Notes: generated from the sequence alone by a model not told the origin. A DNA stretch of 64,000 bases from Selaginella tamariscina (GCA_003024785.1 PUQB01000556.1:103795-167794); one strand, 5' to 3'; shown: positions 31,983 to 43,715, numbered from the stretch's first letter. A program made the numbers and translations.

Positions 31983-32944
31983 TGTCAGAGTTTTTACCTG
32001 GTGCCACAAAGGCGGCTTGCCAGGCGCCAACCCTAAAATCCCCTCTCTAGAAACCCACGGAATCTGGTAAAATAACCCGTATTAGAACCCAACCTAGGAA
32101 CTCAAACCCTAGCTGACTAAGTCCATGAACGAGACTCACCTTGTGAATCAGGATACACGACTAGCCGAGCTTTAGGTGTCATCCTAGCTTGGCGTGGTTG
32201 AGGCGGCAAGCAAGGCCTCAACCACTAGTTTGTGGAACGTGAACTCGGGCAATGCTTTGAGCTTGCGAAGGTTTTCGGACCAAGGAATCTGACTAACTCC
32301 TTGGAAGTGACGTGCCCCTATCTCAAAGGCAAGATCCTGCCAACGATAAGGATAGTCTAACCCTAGGGTGGGTTGTACCCCTGTCGTGTGGAAGTTTGGG
32401 CGGCAAAACGGAGGGTTGCACCTTGACGACACAAGCTTAGCTTGCACCGGTAGGAGGTTAACGAGCTCTCTTTTGAACCCAGGAAGCCTCACTACATATA
32501 CTCTACCTTATTTATGTGACGGACCCCCCCCCCCTGTTTACCTAAATGAGTAAGTGGGCTGGCACGGAAATGCCAGCCCTTAGAGAAAATGGTTGTCCTA
32601 ACCTAACCCTAAACCTAACCCCTAGGGGGGGTATTAGGGCGTGGGGTTAGGGCAACCCTAGGGTTAGGTCAACCCTAGGGTGTCCCTAACCCTTTTTGAC
32701 AAGCTATATTTAACGGAAAACCTATCTTTGTAACGTCAAACTGGGGGAGAGTTTCTAGAGGGTAAGTACTACCTTCGCCTAGAGTTTCTCGAGGTACCTA
32801 GTGACAGCCGGCCGGACTACCCCTAAACACCTAAGTGCACTAAGCGGGCTGTTTCTCACTACAACTAGGTTCGCCACACAACTCGGTAGGTAACAACAGT
32901 CAAACCCCAAAGTAAAGGGTCGAGTCATAGTAAAAACTATGACA
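31983..32944 (-). repeat. 3' LTR of the chromovirus (962 bp)
   Basis: TG...CA ends. Includes the ~166-bp terminal segment shared with 44190-44355 and, at 32597-32695, several telomere-like CCCTAA/TTAGGG runs in both orientations. The purine-rich AAAGGCGGGGAGTG (minus strand) directly precedes it. Confidence 0.85.
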
Positions 32945-33299
32945 CACTCCCCGCCTTTGAAATGTCAACGTCCTCGTTGACGTCTAACTCCAAGACTAGA
33001 TAGTTAGGAAAAAATTAACTGAAAACTAACATAATCACTCTATGTGGAGTCAGCCAAAAGTTCACAGTTTTATTACCCCCTTGCATTACGCGAAGCCAAG
33101 TACTTCAGTCGTTCACTGAGCGATAAACTCCAGCTGCCGGAGGCACCACCTGCGACAAAAGTCACTTGGAGACCTTTTGCACGTCTGCAAAGTCTGTCAA
33201 CGACAGACAACAAGTTAGTTAATTTCTTTATTAACTAGAATTTATATAGGAGGCCTCTAGTTAGGTTGTTGTCCCCTAGGTTAATAAGAAATAAGTTGC

Positions 33300-34610
33300 T
33301 TTATTCTTATCATCATTACTAACAGTTTGAGACCTTGCCTCAAACTCCACTATCTCCATCGCGTTCTGTAGATTATCCAATGGTTCCCATGTCGACTCGC
33401 ATGCCGGGTAACCCTTCCACTTAACAAGATATTCTCGTTTACGTTTCGCGTCCCTCGGCGTTTAATATCCTTTGCATCCAAATCGACTCAACTTCGAACT
33501 CCTTCATATGCCGACAGCTCAGGAAGCGGACGTAAGTTTCATATCTCTGCGGATGTTTCTCATCCTTGTGGAATGGCTCGAGTAAATTGACATGAAACAC
33601 ATTGTGTATTGTTCCCAACTCCGGAGGAAGATCTAACTCATAAGCCACTTTCCCTACTTGCTTCACCACCTTGTATGGACCTATGTAGTGCGATAGAAAC
33701 TTCCTCGAAAGAGTCGTTGGAACCTTCAGGTTTTTGGTACTCAACAATACCATATCCCCAACCTGATACTCTACATCCCGCCGATGTTTATCGTACTGCT
33801 GACGATACCTTTCCTGTGCTGCAGCCATCGCTTGACGAGCAGCTTCCCATGTTCGATACAATTGTCCCGTGAACTCTGCTACAGATGGAACTCGATTGCT
33901 ATCGTCTTTCGGTAACACCATACTCTGAGGAATACCACCCTTATTCCAGTTAACACTTCCATCGGGCTACATCCGATTGCAGTGTGTCGAGTTATTGTAA
34001 CATATCTCAGCCATATCTAAGTGTTCAGCCCAATCAAGTTGATCACCTTGAACATAGCATCTGAGATAGTCCTCGACTTGTCGGTTCACCCTCTCCGTTT
34101 GACCATCAGTTTGCGGATGGTAAGCCGTACTGAACTTCAGCATCGTACCAAACTGCTTAAACAACGTCCCCCAAAACTTCCCCGTAAACGAGGATCCGAT
34201 CTGAGATCATGGTTTCCGGTAGTCGCGCACTCTTATGACTTCGTGGAAGAACAACTTCGCTTGAATTGCATTCACTGTCTCTACAGTTGGAATGAAATGA
34301 GCAACCTTTGAAAATCGATCGACTACCACCATGAGCATTAAACCACAAGATCCCCATGATAAAGTCCAAAGTAACACTTTGAAATGGCCGCTCTGGAATC
34401 GGTATACACTGCAACTTCCCAGCTCGTTTTTGCGATCGGCTCTTTACTTGTTGACATGTGGGGCATGTCTTGACATACTTGGCAACATCGTATCATACCC
34501 GGCCAATAGAATCCCTGTTTCAACAAAGCCAACGTCTTATGCCTTCCACCATGTCCTGCCAAAGGAACGTCGTGATGCTCTCTTAACAGCTCTCCCTCCA
34601 TGTCCCTTCT
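33300..34610 (-). pseudogene. Chromovirus integrase and chromodomain (frameshifted)
   Basis: Segments in order on the minus strand: LREHHDVPLAGHGGRHKTLA (HHCC region), PFQSVTLDFIMGILW (first catalytic Asp region), TAYHPQTDGQTERVNRQVED (catalytic Glu region), QVGDMVLLSTKNLKVP, then EVESI and, after a frameshift, [20 protein letters not shown]. The last is a chromodomain, placing the element among chromoviruses, which in plants integrate preferentially into heterochromatin. Confidence 0.85.
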
Positions 34611-36000
34611 GGAACATAGAGTCTCTTTTCTTTATAATAAAGAACTCCATCTCGTACCGCAAAATGCGCTGTTTGAGTGCATCCATTCGACTTTCTATTC
34701 CTGCTGGAATATTACCATCTCTTCGTAACTGATGAACTTGTTTCCTCTTTGCCACCAGGCTCAAAGCCTCAGCAAACTTGTCCTGAGGATACGCCGTCAC
34801 AAATTCATCCACCAAAGTTGAATGGGTGCTGACATAATCGCAGATGACCCTTCTACTGAGTGCATCAGCTACCACATTGTCCTTTCCCGCTTTATGTTTA
34901 TTTCAGGCTGAAATCGTGCCAACTTCTGCTGCCATCTAGCATACTTCGGATAGCTTCGGCTGCGTTTCAAAATACCTTAGAGTTACACTATCTGTCCAAA
35001 CCACAGTACCATGACTTGGAAGATAATGACGCCAATACTCCAAGGAAGCAACAATAGCATACATCTCCTTTTCGTGAGTAGGCCATCGAGTTTGTGCGGC
35101 ATCTAACTTCTTCGAGAAAAAGGACACTGGATGTCCTTTTGTTGCAATACACCACCAATTGCAAAGTCGGAAGCGTCACATTCTACTTCAAAGGGATCTT
35201 CAAAGATGGGCAACTGCAAAACTGGCTCAGAAGAGATAGCCTAGTTTGACGAACGCACGTTGGCACTCTGGAGTCCAATGCCATGGAATGTTTTTCGTAA
35301 GATCTGTCAATGGGCCGCTATTTCCGAGTAACCCTTTATGAATCTTCGGTAATACCCTGTCAGACCAAGAAATGATCTAACTTCATGCACATCTTTTAAA
35401 GTCATCCACTCGTAATAGCTTGAATTTTCTTTGGGTCCATGGCAACCTCCCCACCTGAGATCAAGTGTCCAAGAAATCTATCTTGGTTTGACCAAATGCG
35501 CACTTGCTTTCTTTAGCATACAACTGGTTCTCTCTCAACCTCTGAAAACTTTTTCTAAGTGTTCCACATGTTTTCTCAATTGTCGAACTGAAAATCAGAA
35601 TGTCATCAATATACACCACTACGAACTCGTCTAGATAGTCTCTAAACACATCATCCATCATTGTGCAAAAAGTTGCTGGAGCATTGCACAACCCGAATGG
35701 TAAGACTAGAAACTCAAATGATCCATAACGCGTTCGAAAAGCGGTCTTCTCAATGTCATTCTCTGCTACCCGAATCTGATGGTACCCGATCTCAAGTCTA
35801 TTCTTGAAAAATACTTTGCTTTCGATAGCCTATCAAATAAGTCGTCCACTCGTGGAAGAGGATACTTATTTTTAGTTATCGCGTTCAGCGCTCGATAGTC
35901 CACACACATTCGCATCGTACCATCCTTTTTCATTACAAACAAGATAGGTGCACCATACGTGATCGACTAGGTCGAATGTGTCCTCGACCAATCAATTCTG
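34611..36000 (-). pseudogene. Chromovirus reverse transcriptase and RNase H (frameshifted)
   Basis: Minus-strand segments: RT thumb/palm with NAPATFCTMMDDVF and VVVYIDDILIFSSTIEKT (catalytic YIDD), then the RNase H region with ARFQ-type sequence, FSKKLDAAQTRWPTHEKEMY and AIVASLEYWRHYLPSHGTVV, and MVADALSRR at its end. Several frame changes; not functional as read. Confidence 0.85.
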
Positions 36001-36743
36001 TCAGCTGTCTCTTCAATTCTACTAACTCTTGAGGATTCAACCGATATGGGGCTCTTGCCGGTGGAGACGAACCTGGCAAAATCTCTATCCTGTGGTCCAC
36101 AACTCGATGGAGGTAACTCGGGGGCAAGTCTTCTGGTAACACATCCTTAAACATGTTCAAGACTTCCAAAATAGGTTCAGGAACAGATTCTTGACCATCT
36201 CCTATTTTGACTTCACCAGTATCCAAAACCATTGCAAGAAACACACGTTCCCGATGATGTCTAACTGCCTTACGCAACTGAGTTAAGGTAAGGAACATAG
36301 GATTCCAATCCTTATCAGTTAGCGTTTCCATTTTGAGCTGGTCTTTCTAATGTCTCTTTATCTGCTGCAAGCGTGATTCGATTATCTCCAGAACCCCTCA
36401 TTTCGATTACATGTTTATGGAACCATTCCATACCCAAAACAAAGTCAAACCCCGTCATATTCAAGACAACTAAGTCTAGCTTAGCCTTCCAATCTTTGAT
36501 TTGGACAGGAACTGCCCTTGCTATATTATTAGTATTTTGAGAACCTTTGCCAAAATTGATCTTTATTTCACACATCTTTATTACATCCAAATTCAATCGA
36601 CGAGCTAGACTAGTCGATATGAAGTTGTATGTTGCTCCAGTATCGATCATCATTCGGACTCGGTCCCCTCGTATCCTTCCTGTCAAATATAGCAAAGGGT
36701 CAGTTTTGTCTTGAATAGCGAATAAGGCAGTTGTGTCTGGCAC
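35933..36743 (-). pseudogene. Chromovirus aspartic protease and RT N-terminus
   Basis: MIDTGATYNFISTSLARRLN has the DTGA active site and FDFVLGMEWFHKHV the conserved GMEW motif. An overlapping frame continues with DHRIEILPGSSPPARAPYRL and [15 protein letters not shown], the entry into RT. Confidence 0.85.
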
Positions 36744-37545
36744 AACATTACCTCTTCTGACTCATCTTCCGGATCTTCAAGCGTTTCTGGTTCAGCAACT
36801 TCCTCTTCTACCATCGCCTTGAAATGTCCTGATTGTTGTGAGGGTGCCTGACACTCTTTAGCAAAATGACCAGGCTTGTTACAATTATAACATTTCACAC
36901 CCCGCTGCGAACGCGGGGGAGCAGACTTTGGAGCCGATCCTTTGGCCTGCTAGGAGGTGGTAACGCCAATGGTTTCCGAAATCTGGGTCTTGATGTGTCC
37001 GAAAACTTGGAACTGCCAACAAAGGACTTGCACTTCAATTGATGGCGATTGATCTGGTCCTATTAAACCTTCTGAACCCAGACTTTGGAGGAAACTTCCT
37101 TGATTTAGGTTTTGCTTCCTCCCCTTTGTACAAGTCTTCTAACGACATGCCATAAGCAACCTTTTGAGCTGCCTCTTGACATTCATAGCTTGTTGGCTTG
37201 TACCTTAAGATTTCTTCGCGTTTTCTCATTCAAGCTAGCCATGAAGCAACTTCGAGCTTCATCATCGCTCATATTTGGCACCAATCGCCGTACACTTTCG
37301 AATCGATAAACGTGGTCCATTGGACTTCCCCGAACTCCTGTTGACAAAGTGCCAGGTCAGCACGCAATCGCAAACCGAGATCATCCGGCATATATTGCTT
37401 TTTGATCTCCTTTTTATGTGTTTCCAGCTGTTTCGATATCCACGTTCACCTTCAACAATTCCACCAAGTCTTAGCTTCTTTTTAAGAAATTGCTTGGCAC
37501 ATGCAACCTTTTTTGTCTTTCTCACGGAAGCAGCCTCGAAATAGC
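36744..37545 (-). pseudogene. Chromovirus gag with CCHC zinc knuckle
   Basis: CYNCNKPGHFAKEC at about 36853-36895 is a nucleocapsid knuckle. Upstream, EFGEVQWTTFIDSKVYGDWC then MSDDEARSCFMASLNEKTRR give capsid. Similarity stops near 37545 at a TG-rich tract, where the gag start, PBS and most of the 5' LTR should be. Confidence 0.75.
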
Positions 37546-37999
37546 TTGTGTGTGTGTCTGTATAATTTTATTGATTTGTTAATTGTATCTCTCGCACACA
37601 CACGCACACTCCTATATATATATATATGTGTGTGTGTGTGTTGTGTTTTTTTATCTGTATGATTTTATTTGTTTCACACACACATACACGATATACATAT
37701 ACACACATATATATATACCTATGTACATATATACATACATATATTATGTGTACCAGTATCTGTATAATTTTATTTATTTATCTATCTCTCGCACACACAC
37801 GCACACTCCTGTATATACATATACATATACATAAATATACATATACATATAATGTGTGTGTGTGTGTATCTGTATATATTTAATTTATTTAGCACAACAT
37901 ACGATATACATATACATATACATATACATATGTGTGTGTATCAGTATAATTTTATCTGATTTGTCTATCTCTGGCACACACGCACTCTCCTACACACAC

Positions 38000-38061
<62 letters not shown>

Positions 38062-38063
38062 TG
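37545..38063. repeat. Microsatellite-rich tandem repeats at the start of the cargo
   Basis: Three imperfect ~180-200-bp units each contain CTGTATAATTTTAT, then TATCTCTCGCACACACACGC and ACTCCT, at about 37556, 37766 and 37945, separated by TG, CA, TA and CATA runs, ending in (TA)n(TG)n at 38010-38061. Confidence 0.8.
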
Positions 38064-39055
38064 TAGCGGCGAGATTAATCCGCCCTATATGGTGAACGTG
38101 TATAGCGGCGGGATTAATCCCGCCCGTTATATGGTGAGACGTGTGTAGCGGCGGATTAATCCCGCCGCTATATGGTTAACGCCTTGGCGGTGGATTTAAT
38201 CCCGCCGCCTTTCAGGTAGGCTATTCGGTTAGCCTCATGAGCGGCAGGATTAATCCCGCCGCCTACGATGCCCTGCGCGAAATCCGGCAGGATTTATCCC
38301 GCTGCCATTGGCCTGTCTGAAGGGTGGGATTAATCCCGCCGGATTCTGCACAGGCATTGGCGTCCGCAGGATTAATCCCGCCATGTACGCATGCCCTGCG
38401 CGGAATCGGGCGGGATTTATCCCGCCGCCAAAGGCTTGCCTGAAGGGCCTGGCGGCGGGATTAATCCGCCGGATTCGCACAGGGCATTGGCGTCCGACGG
38501 GATTAATCCCGCCGCGTACGCATGCCCTGCGCAAGGCGGGATTTATCCCGCCGCCAAAGGCCTGCCTGAAGGGCCTAGGCGGCGGATTAATCCCGCCCGA
38601 TTTCGCGCAGGGATTGGCGTCCGGCGGATTAATCCCGCCGCATAGGGACCGAGTGAAGGCCCTGGGCGGCGGGATTAATCCCGCCGAGCCTTCAATGCCT
38701 GTTGGAGGGAATGAATCCCGCCACCCTTCCTTTTTTCTCCATTGGTGAGTCGGACCAATCCCAAACGTTTCTGTCTGAGACGTAGAAGGTTTACAACATA
38801 CCAATGGAAGACTGGGAAGGGTGGCGAAATTCATTTACCATCCCTTACATGGTGGGCGAGATTAATCCCGCCCCTTTCTGGAGTCACTGAAGGGGTGTGC
38901 CAAATAAATCCTGCCAGTTCTCTCTGAGACCGAGAAGGGTGGCAGATTAATTCCGCACTCCCGTTCAAGGCCTCCAGAAAGGTGGCGAGATTAATCCCGC
39001 CCACTCTTTCAGGAGGCATTGAAGGTGGCGAGATTAATCCCGCCGCACCTTCCAT
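38064..39055. repeat. Array of ~22 palindromes, consensus GGCGGGATTAATCCCGCC
   Basis: An 18-bp perfect palindrome, or close variants, recurs about 22 times in 1 kb, every 35-50 bp in the denser part (for example 38105, 38408, 38535, 38667, 38983 and 39025). Core variants are ATTAAT and ATTTAT. Between about 38283 and 38640 there is a higher-order unit of ~127 bp containing three palindromes; the ATTTAT variant takes every third place (38283, 38408, 38535). Spacers are also related to each other (GCCAAAGGC.TGCCTGAAGG, CAGGCATTGGCGTCCG). One further copy lies in an intron of the next gene (40797-40814). Each unit can form a short hairpin or cruciform. No coding role is believed, although both strands are partly open. 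Confidence 0.92.
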
Positions 39056-39060
39056 GTGAA

Positions 39061-39344
39061 TATATATGTGTATTAGTATATATAAGTTGCATATCTCATT
39101 TTATTTACTTTTATCATCTTATCATAATATTTCGAGTAAAAGCTAGGAATCTATGTAAAACTGTCCAGAGCTCACATTTGTGGTGGTTCTAAAACGAAAT
39201 GTTATCTTTCTTTTGCACTAGCACAAATGTGAGCTTTGGACAGTTAATTCCGTCATTCTCTCTGTGTATTATTTTTGTATATTCGGGTTTATACAAGTGT
39301 GTGTGCGTTTTTATATGATTTGTATTCATAGTGTGTATTATTTC
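39061..39344. other. Spacer with a near-perfect 24-bp inverted repeat
   Basis: AACTGTCCAGAGCTCACATT (39159 onward, 24-bp arm) and its complement at 39222-39245 differ at one base and are separated by 39 bp, so RNA from here could form a long hairpin. Confidence 0.7.
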
Positions 39345-42300
39345 AGAAGGACGATTTAATTAAACAAGGAGATCGAGTCATTAGTATGGAGTCGTCGTCA
39401 AATTCTGGGTAAGAATTAAAAAAAATCTGTTATACTCGGATATTGCTTGAACTAATCATTTTTGTATTCAGATGTGGAATTGAGGTGACATTAAAGACGA
39501 GAGCAGGAGAAGAGATGGGCAGGGGGATTCTGGAATCAACTTGGCCATATTTCAAACTAAACGGGAAGCGCATTGGAACAACCATGGTTGCTGTCAAACT
39601 AACCTTTCACATCGCATGGACAAGCAAAACAATGGAAAGTGGGTGTGCTAGTCAAGCATCCGAAAGCATGCTGTGAACCCAGATTGAACGATGCTCGACA
39701 CATATGCCTTGTTCCATCCAATGTCACGTTCTCGGATCCAGAGGTCGCCAGTTACAACATTAATTTCGGGTGGTTTTGTCGACTTGTGGATAATGACGTT
39801 CACGTGTTCACTAATGATGTTGACCTGGAGTTCTTCTTCAACTCAACGAAAGCCCATCTATGGAGGGGATCCAACTGGATGTCTACTTCGAAGATCTTCA
39901 GACTCATCGAGTAGGTGTATTCTCAGGAGATATTGCTTCACAATACAGAAAATCCACAAGTGGAGCAATCGTCCCTCTTCACATTGAAGAAGAACACAGC
40001 GACATCATAAAGGAGATTGAGAGGGTGGCTTGGTCTCAGGTTCTTTACAGATCACGTTCAATTTGCTTAGAAATTTCGGGAGCTGGAAGAGTGTGCCGAG
40101 AACATTAGAACAGCATCAATCGGGGATCACACATGTTGATTCGGATCGTAGAAGAAAATCATCGTCGTTTTGTCAGCTGCACCTGTGGCATCCCATGCTG
40201 CAATAAGCCACAAGGAAATGATGTTGGATGATAGGATTTACGAGTGTAGGGTTAAGTATTGCAGCGTCAACCCAAACTTCAATTACAGGCCACTCAATCA
40301 GGAACGTGTAGCTGAGCTCATGGAGAAGATGAAGGACGACAATTCTTACACCGTTCCACATAATGCTGTTTTGTGCGCATACTACGAGAGAAACAAAGGC
40401 GCTGACAAAGTGTGGATCACAACACCGGAACAAATGAGGAAGGTTCAGACGGAGAATAGAATCAATCAAGTACTACATCATTAGTGGCCAGCACACAATA
40501 ACGGCAGCCCAACGACTTCTCGACGAACACAAAAAGGAACGATGGCAACAAAACTTTCCGAGCATACCCGTGAGAAGCTGACGAAAAGATCGGCGTTTTT
40601 AGCGAAGCCGAATCTCACAATCGAGCAGTACCATAAGTTATCGGCGGAATGGGACGCTGCAGACACCAACCACTACAACAGCAAAATATGGGAGAAGTTC
40701 AAACACACGCGAGCCGTGTGGGAATCTCTTCAGCGACCACAAAGAGCTACCGCAGGAATACACAATCTGCGACTACCGGGTAAGCAAATTGTTTGGGCGG
40801 GATTTATCTCGCCGGTATATTAATCTGTCTTTTTTTTCAGAGAGTTGAAGAAATTGTAGCAGTTGATTTTGCCCAGGTGGGCGGGAAGGAAACATCCTTT
40901 TTTGATGTTGATTTCTTGTCCCGAGGATAGGATCTTTGCCAAATGGTTGGGGATTATGGAATCCTTTGCAAAAGGAACACTGAAGAAGAAGCAGACAAGT
41001 GAAGGAGCCCTCAGAGAAGTCTGCAAAGAAACCCAGTAAGACGCCGAAGGCTAAGTCTGTTCAATCTATAAAGGATGTAGACAACGATTTCAAGCTCACA
41101 TGGTTGAAGCCTTTAAATGGAACAACGATGGAGGAGATGGAAGTCTTGGCTGATTTGGTGATTGATGGCAAATTACAGATTAACAACAGCAGCCCCTCTC
41201 CTTTTCATCTCAAGGCAATGGAGTTGAAGACGGTCAGGCACTTCAAGGAGTGGTTGGGAATACACTGCCACAAACTGGGTTGGACCTCGGCTTCAACATA
41301 CGAAGAGGTCAGCAAATATTTGCATGTGACAAACGATGATATGCTTGTCGAATGGGTGAATCAATCGGAAGATCTGGGCAAGAATCTATTGCACGCCAAC
41401 GCCAAAAAGGAGAACATTGCGATGACGCCTTCTCTTATGGCAGTCCTTCAGCAGCGGAGAACCGAGTTGAACCTTATAAAGGAGGATGCTACGAATCACG
41501 ACAAGCCCTACAGATGTTTGTTGTTGGATTCGGAGACTTTATGGGGTACCATCACTGCTTGTAGGAAACCGTTTCAATTGTTCGTGATGGATCGGCGGGT
41601 GTCAAAAAATCCTTCGACAGACGACGACTAGAGGATTTGGTGGAGAAACTTAGCCGTGCAAGCATGTACAAAGAAGGTATTTATTATTGAATTCATACTT
41701 GCACTCTTGACTGATATCTACGTTTTCAGGTATTTATTTCTTGATTCTTGCTCATGTCACCGATACCTTTGCCTTCGCCTTTGCCAAGAGGAATAAACAT
41801 CGTTGGACAGGATTTTATATGAATGATGCTGATCCGAAGTGCATTGATTCGGTTGTTCACTTGGTTGTTAGGAATGCGCCAAACAATTTCAAACTTCCAA
41901 ATGACTGGCCAGGCATCTGTTTGCACTCCAACGGCCCTGAACCTCCATCCGATACACCGATAGCTGAGAGTGACGTATTCGGCAATGTACGTTATCCAAA
42001 CATTACAAGTCAAGCGGCACGGAGCATCGTCAACTTGATCAGGGGTCCTCACAGTGATGCGTGGGTTTTTGACTACTGCACTAGGGGGTCCGTCTTGAAG
42101 GAGTGTTACCTTCGGGATACATTGTGTTTGCCGTTGAAAAGGATAAGACCATGGTTGAGGACCTGAACAAGTGGATAGATAGGTTCTCAACTGACTACCC
42201 CAACGAATCCATACAAGGAGTATTTGAGAAAGTTCCCTCCGATAAGTGCGATAGCTCTGAAGACGAATCTGGTTCAATGTCGGAGTCTGAGGACGAACTT

Positions 42301-42474
42301 CAATCAGATATTAGACCGGAAGTTATCTCGAGGAGTACAGAACATTCACACTCCATTACCCATGGAAACATCAATAGAAGATACGAAGATCTTGAACCAT
42401 CTCACAAGCGGCTTAGACCTTCTTCGCCTCACTCAGAAGGTAATAGCGAAGAAGAATTGTTAATGAGTTCTTAG
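39345..42474 (+). CDS. Multi-exon gene with ParB-like and DNA-methyltransferase-like regions (frameshifted)
   Basis: Plus-strand coding chain in the retroelement cargo. Exon-like start at 39346 (DDLIKQGDRVISMESSSNSG), then CGIEVTLKTRAGEEMGRG and an N-terminal region I do not recognise. At 40215-40540: FNYRPLNQERVAELMEKMKD, then after a frameshift YYIISGQHTITAAQRLLDEH. This resembles the ParB/Srx fold, where LNxERVxEL and (I)SGxHRxxAAxxL are diagnostic. At 40999-41600 there is a linker (MTPSLMAVLQQRRTELNLIK). At 41730-42200: YFLILAHVTDTFAFAF, TSQAARSIVNLIRG and WVFDYCTRGSVLKECL then GYIVFAVEKD. The last block resembles the FxGxG motif I plus acidic strand-2 end of N4/N6 DNA methyltransferases. 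A clear DPPY box is not seen (LLLDSETLWG stands where it might be). The C-terminal tail is acidic/Ser-rich. At least five frame changes; assignments are inference from motifs. Confidence 0.5.
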
Positions 42475-42779
42475 AGTGACGAATAGTTGTAAATGAGTGT
42501 AACATAAGGCATTTTTGTATATTTCGTTTATATTTGTACAGAAAATAAATTCTCAAGGATTAATGAAGCTTTTAGTTCAAACATGGGTCACACATTAACA
42601 AGGTAAATAATATACCTTGATAATTTTAAGGTCAGCTAATATCATTTTGCAGATGTAATGAAACAATTGAGAACATGGATTTTCAGCATTGCATGAGGTA
42701 AGAGAGGGGTTTGGCGACAATTTCTTGTGCCACATGTCAGAATGACAGAGTTCATGCAGGAAATGGATAATAATGCAGC

Positions 42780-43715
42780 TCAAAACATCGTTACCATGGG
42801 GGCCACTTCAGTTTTTTCATCATCATTTTTTGGCTTCAGTTCCGAAATCAATTTCTTCAGCGCATGCAATATCTGAATCTTGTAAGGATGATGTACAATT
42901 AAATGATGAAGGGATAGGCAACGAGATAGTGTCAACGGATAAATGTGAAAGGGAGCAAACAAGTGATTTGCAAAGTATTCAAGAGGCAACGCTATCCATG
43001 TTACTCATGGCCATATTGTGTTGTTGGATGTCAATGGTGTTCTGCTTCATCGACAAAGGCCCGAGGATAGGAAAAAAGAAATCAAACAAGGAGATTTCAT
43101 TCCTTGTCATGGTAAATTTCGATATGATATTATTTTTCGTCCAGGGTTGGATCGTCTCTTTCAAAAGCTTAAGGAGATGGGTGCGCTTGTGGGGATTTGG
43201 TCATGCATGCAGATTCAAACTTAACACCGCTGTTGAATTTGCTTAAGAAACATTGTAGTGTTGCAGAAGAGGTGATTCGTAAAGATTGGATTTTTGACCA
43301 GCGAATGTGTTATAAACCTCTCGAATTTCACAATATAAGAAAGGAAAGCAAGCCATACTTCTTCAAGAATGAAAGAATAATTGGGACTCATGGGGAGATC
43401 AGTCGCTTAAGGATAATGAAGAATGCACATATCTTAGTGTAGACGACTCTCCTCAGAAGGCTATGCTCAACCAAAACATTGCTTGTATTCATCCAATCAC
43501 TTTCGATCCATATTCTGATACCGATATCATGGATGAGCTAGTGAACTACTTGGATACGTGCCTCAGAAAGAAGAATCTCGAAAATTTTGTGAGCAGTATC
43601 CACCGTATCAAACATTTCCTGAAGCTTTTCTTTCTCGTGATTTTGAATTTTATAAAATGAAGGATAGCAACCGGGCGCTTTATAATATTATTCTTAAGGA
43701 ACGTCATTTTTAGAT
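42780..43715 (+). pseudogene. FCP1/SCP-like (NIF domain) phosphatase relic
   Basis: After an N-terminal part with Ser-rich and acidic segments, the frame at 43007-43224 reads IVLLDVNGVLLHRQRPEDRK then FRPGLDRLFQKLKEMGALVG and IWSCM. This is the HAD-type NLI-interacting/CTD-phosphatase fold: DxDG nucleophile motif (here DVNG, so the second Asp is replaced), FRPGL and IWS. Downstream frames give KDLRIIWDS and SVDDSPQKAMLNQNIACIHP, the distal metal-binding DDSP motif, then FPEAFLSRDFEFYKMKDSN. These enzymes dephosphorylate phosphoserine proteins such as RNA polymerase II CTD. Three or more frame changes; lack of introns in the domain suggests a captured cDNA or decayed gene. Confidence 0.6.

Noticed and set aside
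37583..38095. ORFs rich in His/Thr/Tyr/Val in the microsatellite tract
   Set aside because: Pure translation of CA/TA/TG repeats.
38250..38834. Long open frames on both strands of the palindrome array with repeating GGINPA-like peptides
   Set aside because: Consequence of an 18-bp palindrome in a repeat: the same peptide arises on both strands. No start context, and no conservation beyond the repeat.
38064..39055. CRISPR-like array
   Set aside because: Eukaryotic nuclear DNA; the 'spacers' are related to each other and there are no cas genes. Better described as a palindrome/satellite array.
41730..42474. Firm call of an active DNA methyltransferase
   Set aside because: No clear DPPY/NPPY box and several frame shifts; only motif-I-like and flanking similarity is visible, so kept as 'like'.
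42773..43246. 157-codon ORF as one protein
   Set aside because: Its second half is the wrong frame over the phosphatase-like domain; the conserved frame is the overlapping one from about 43007.
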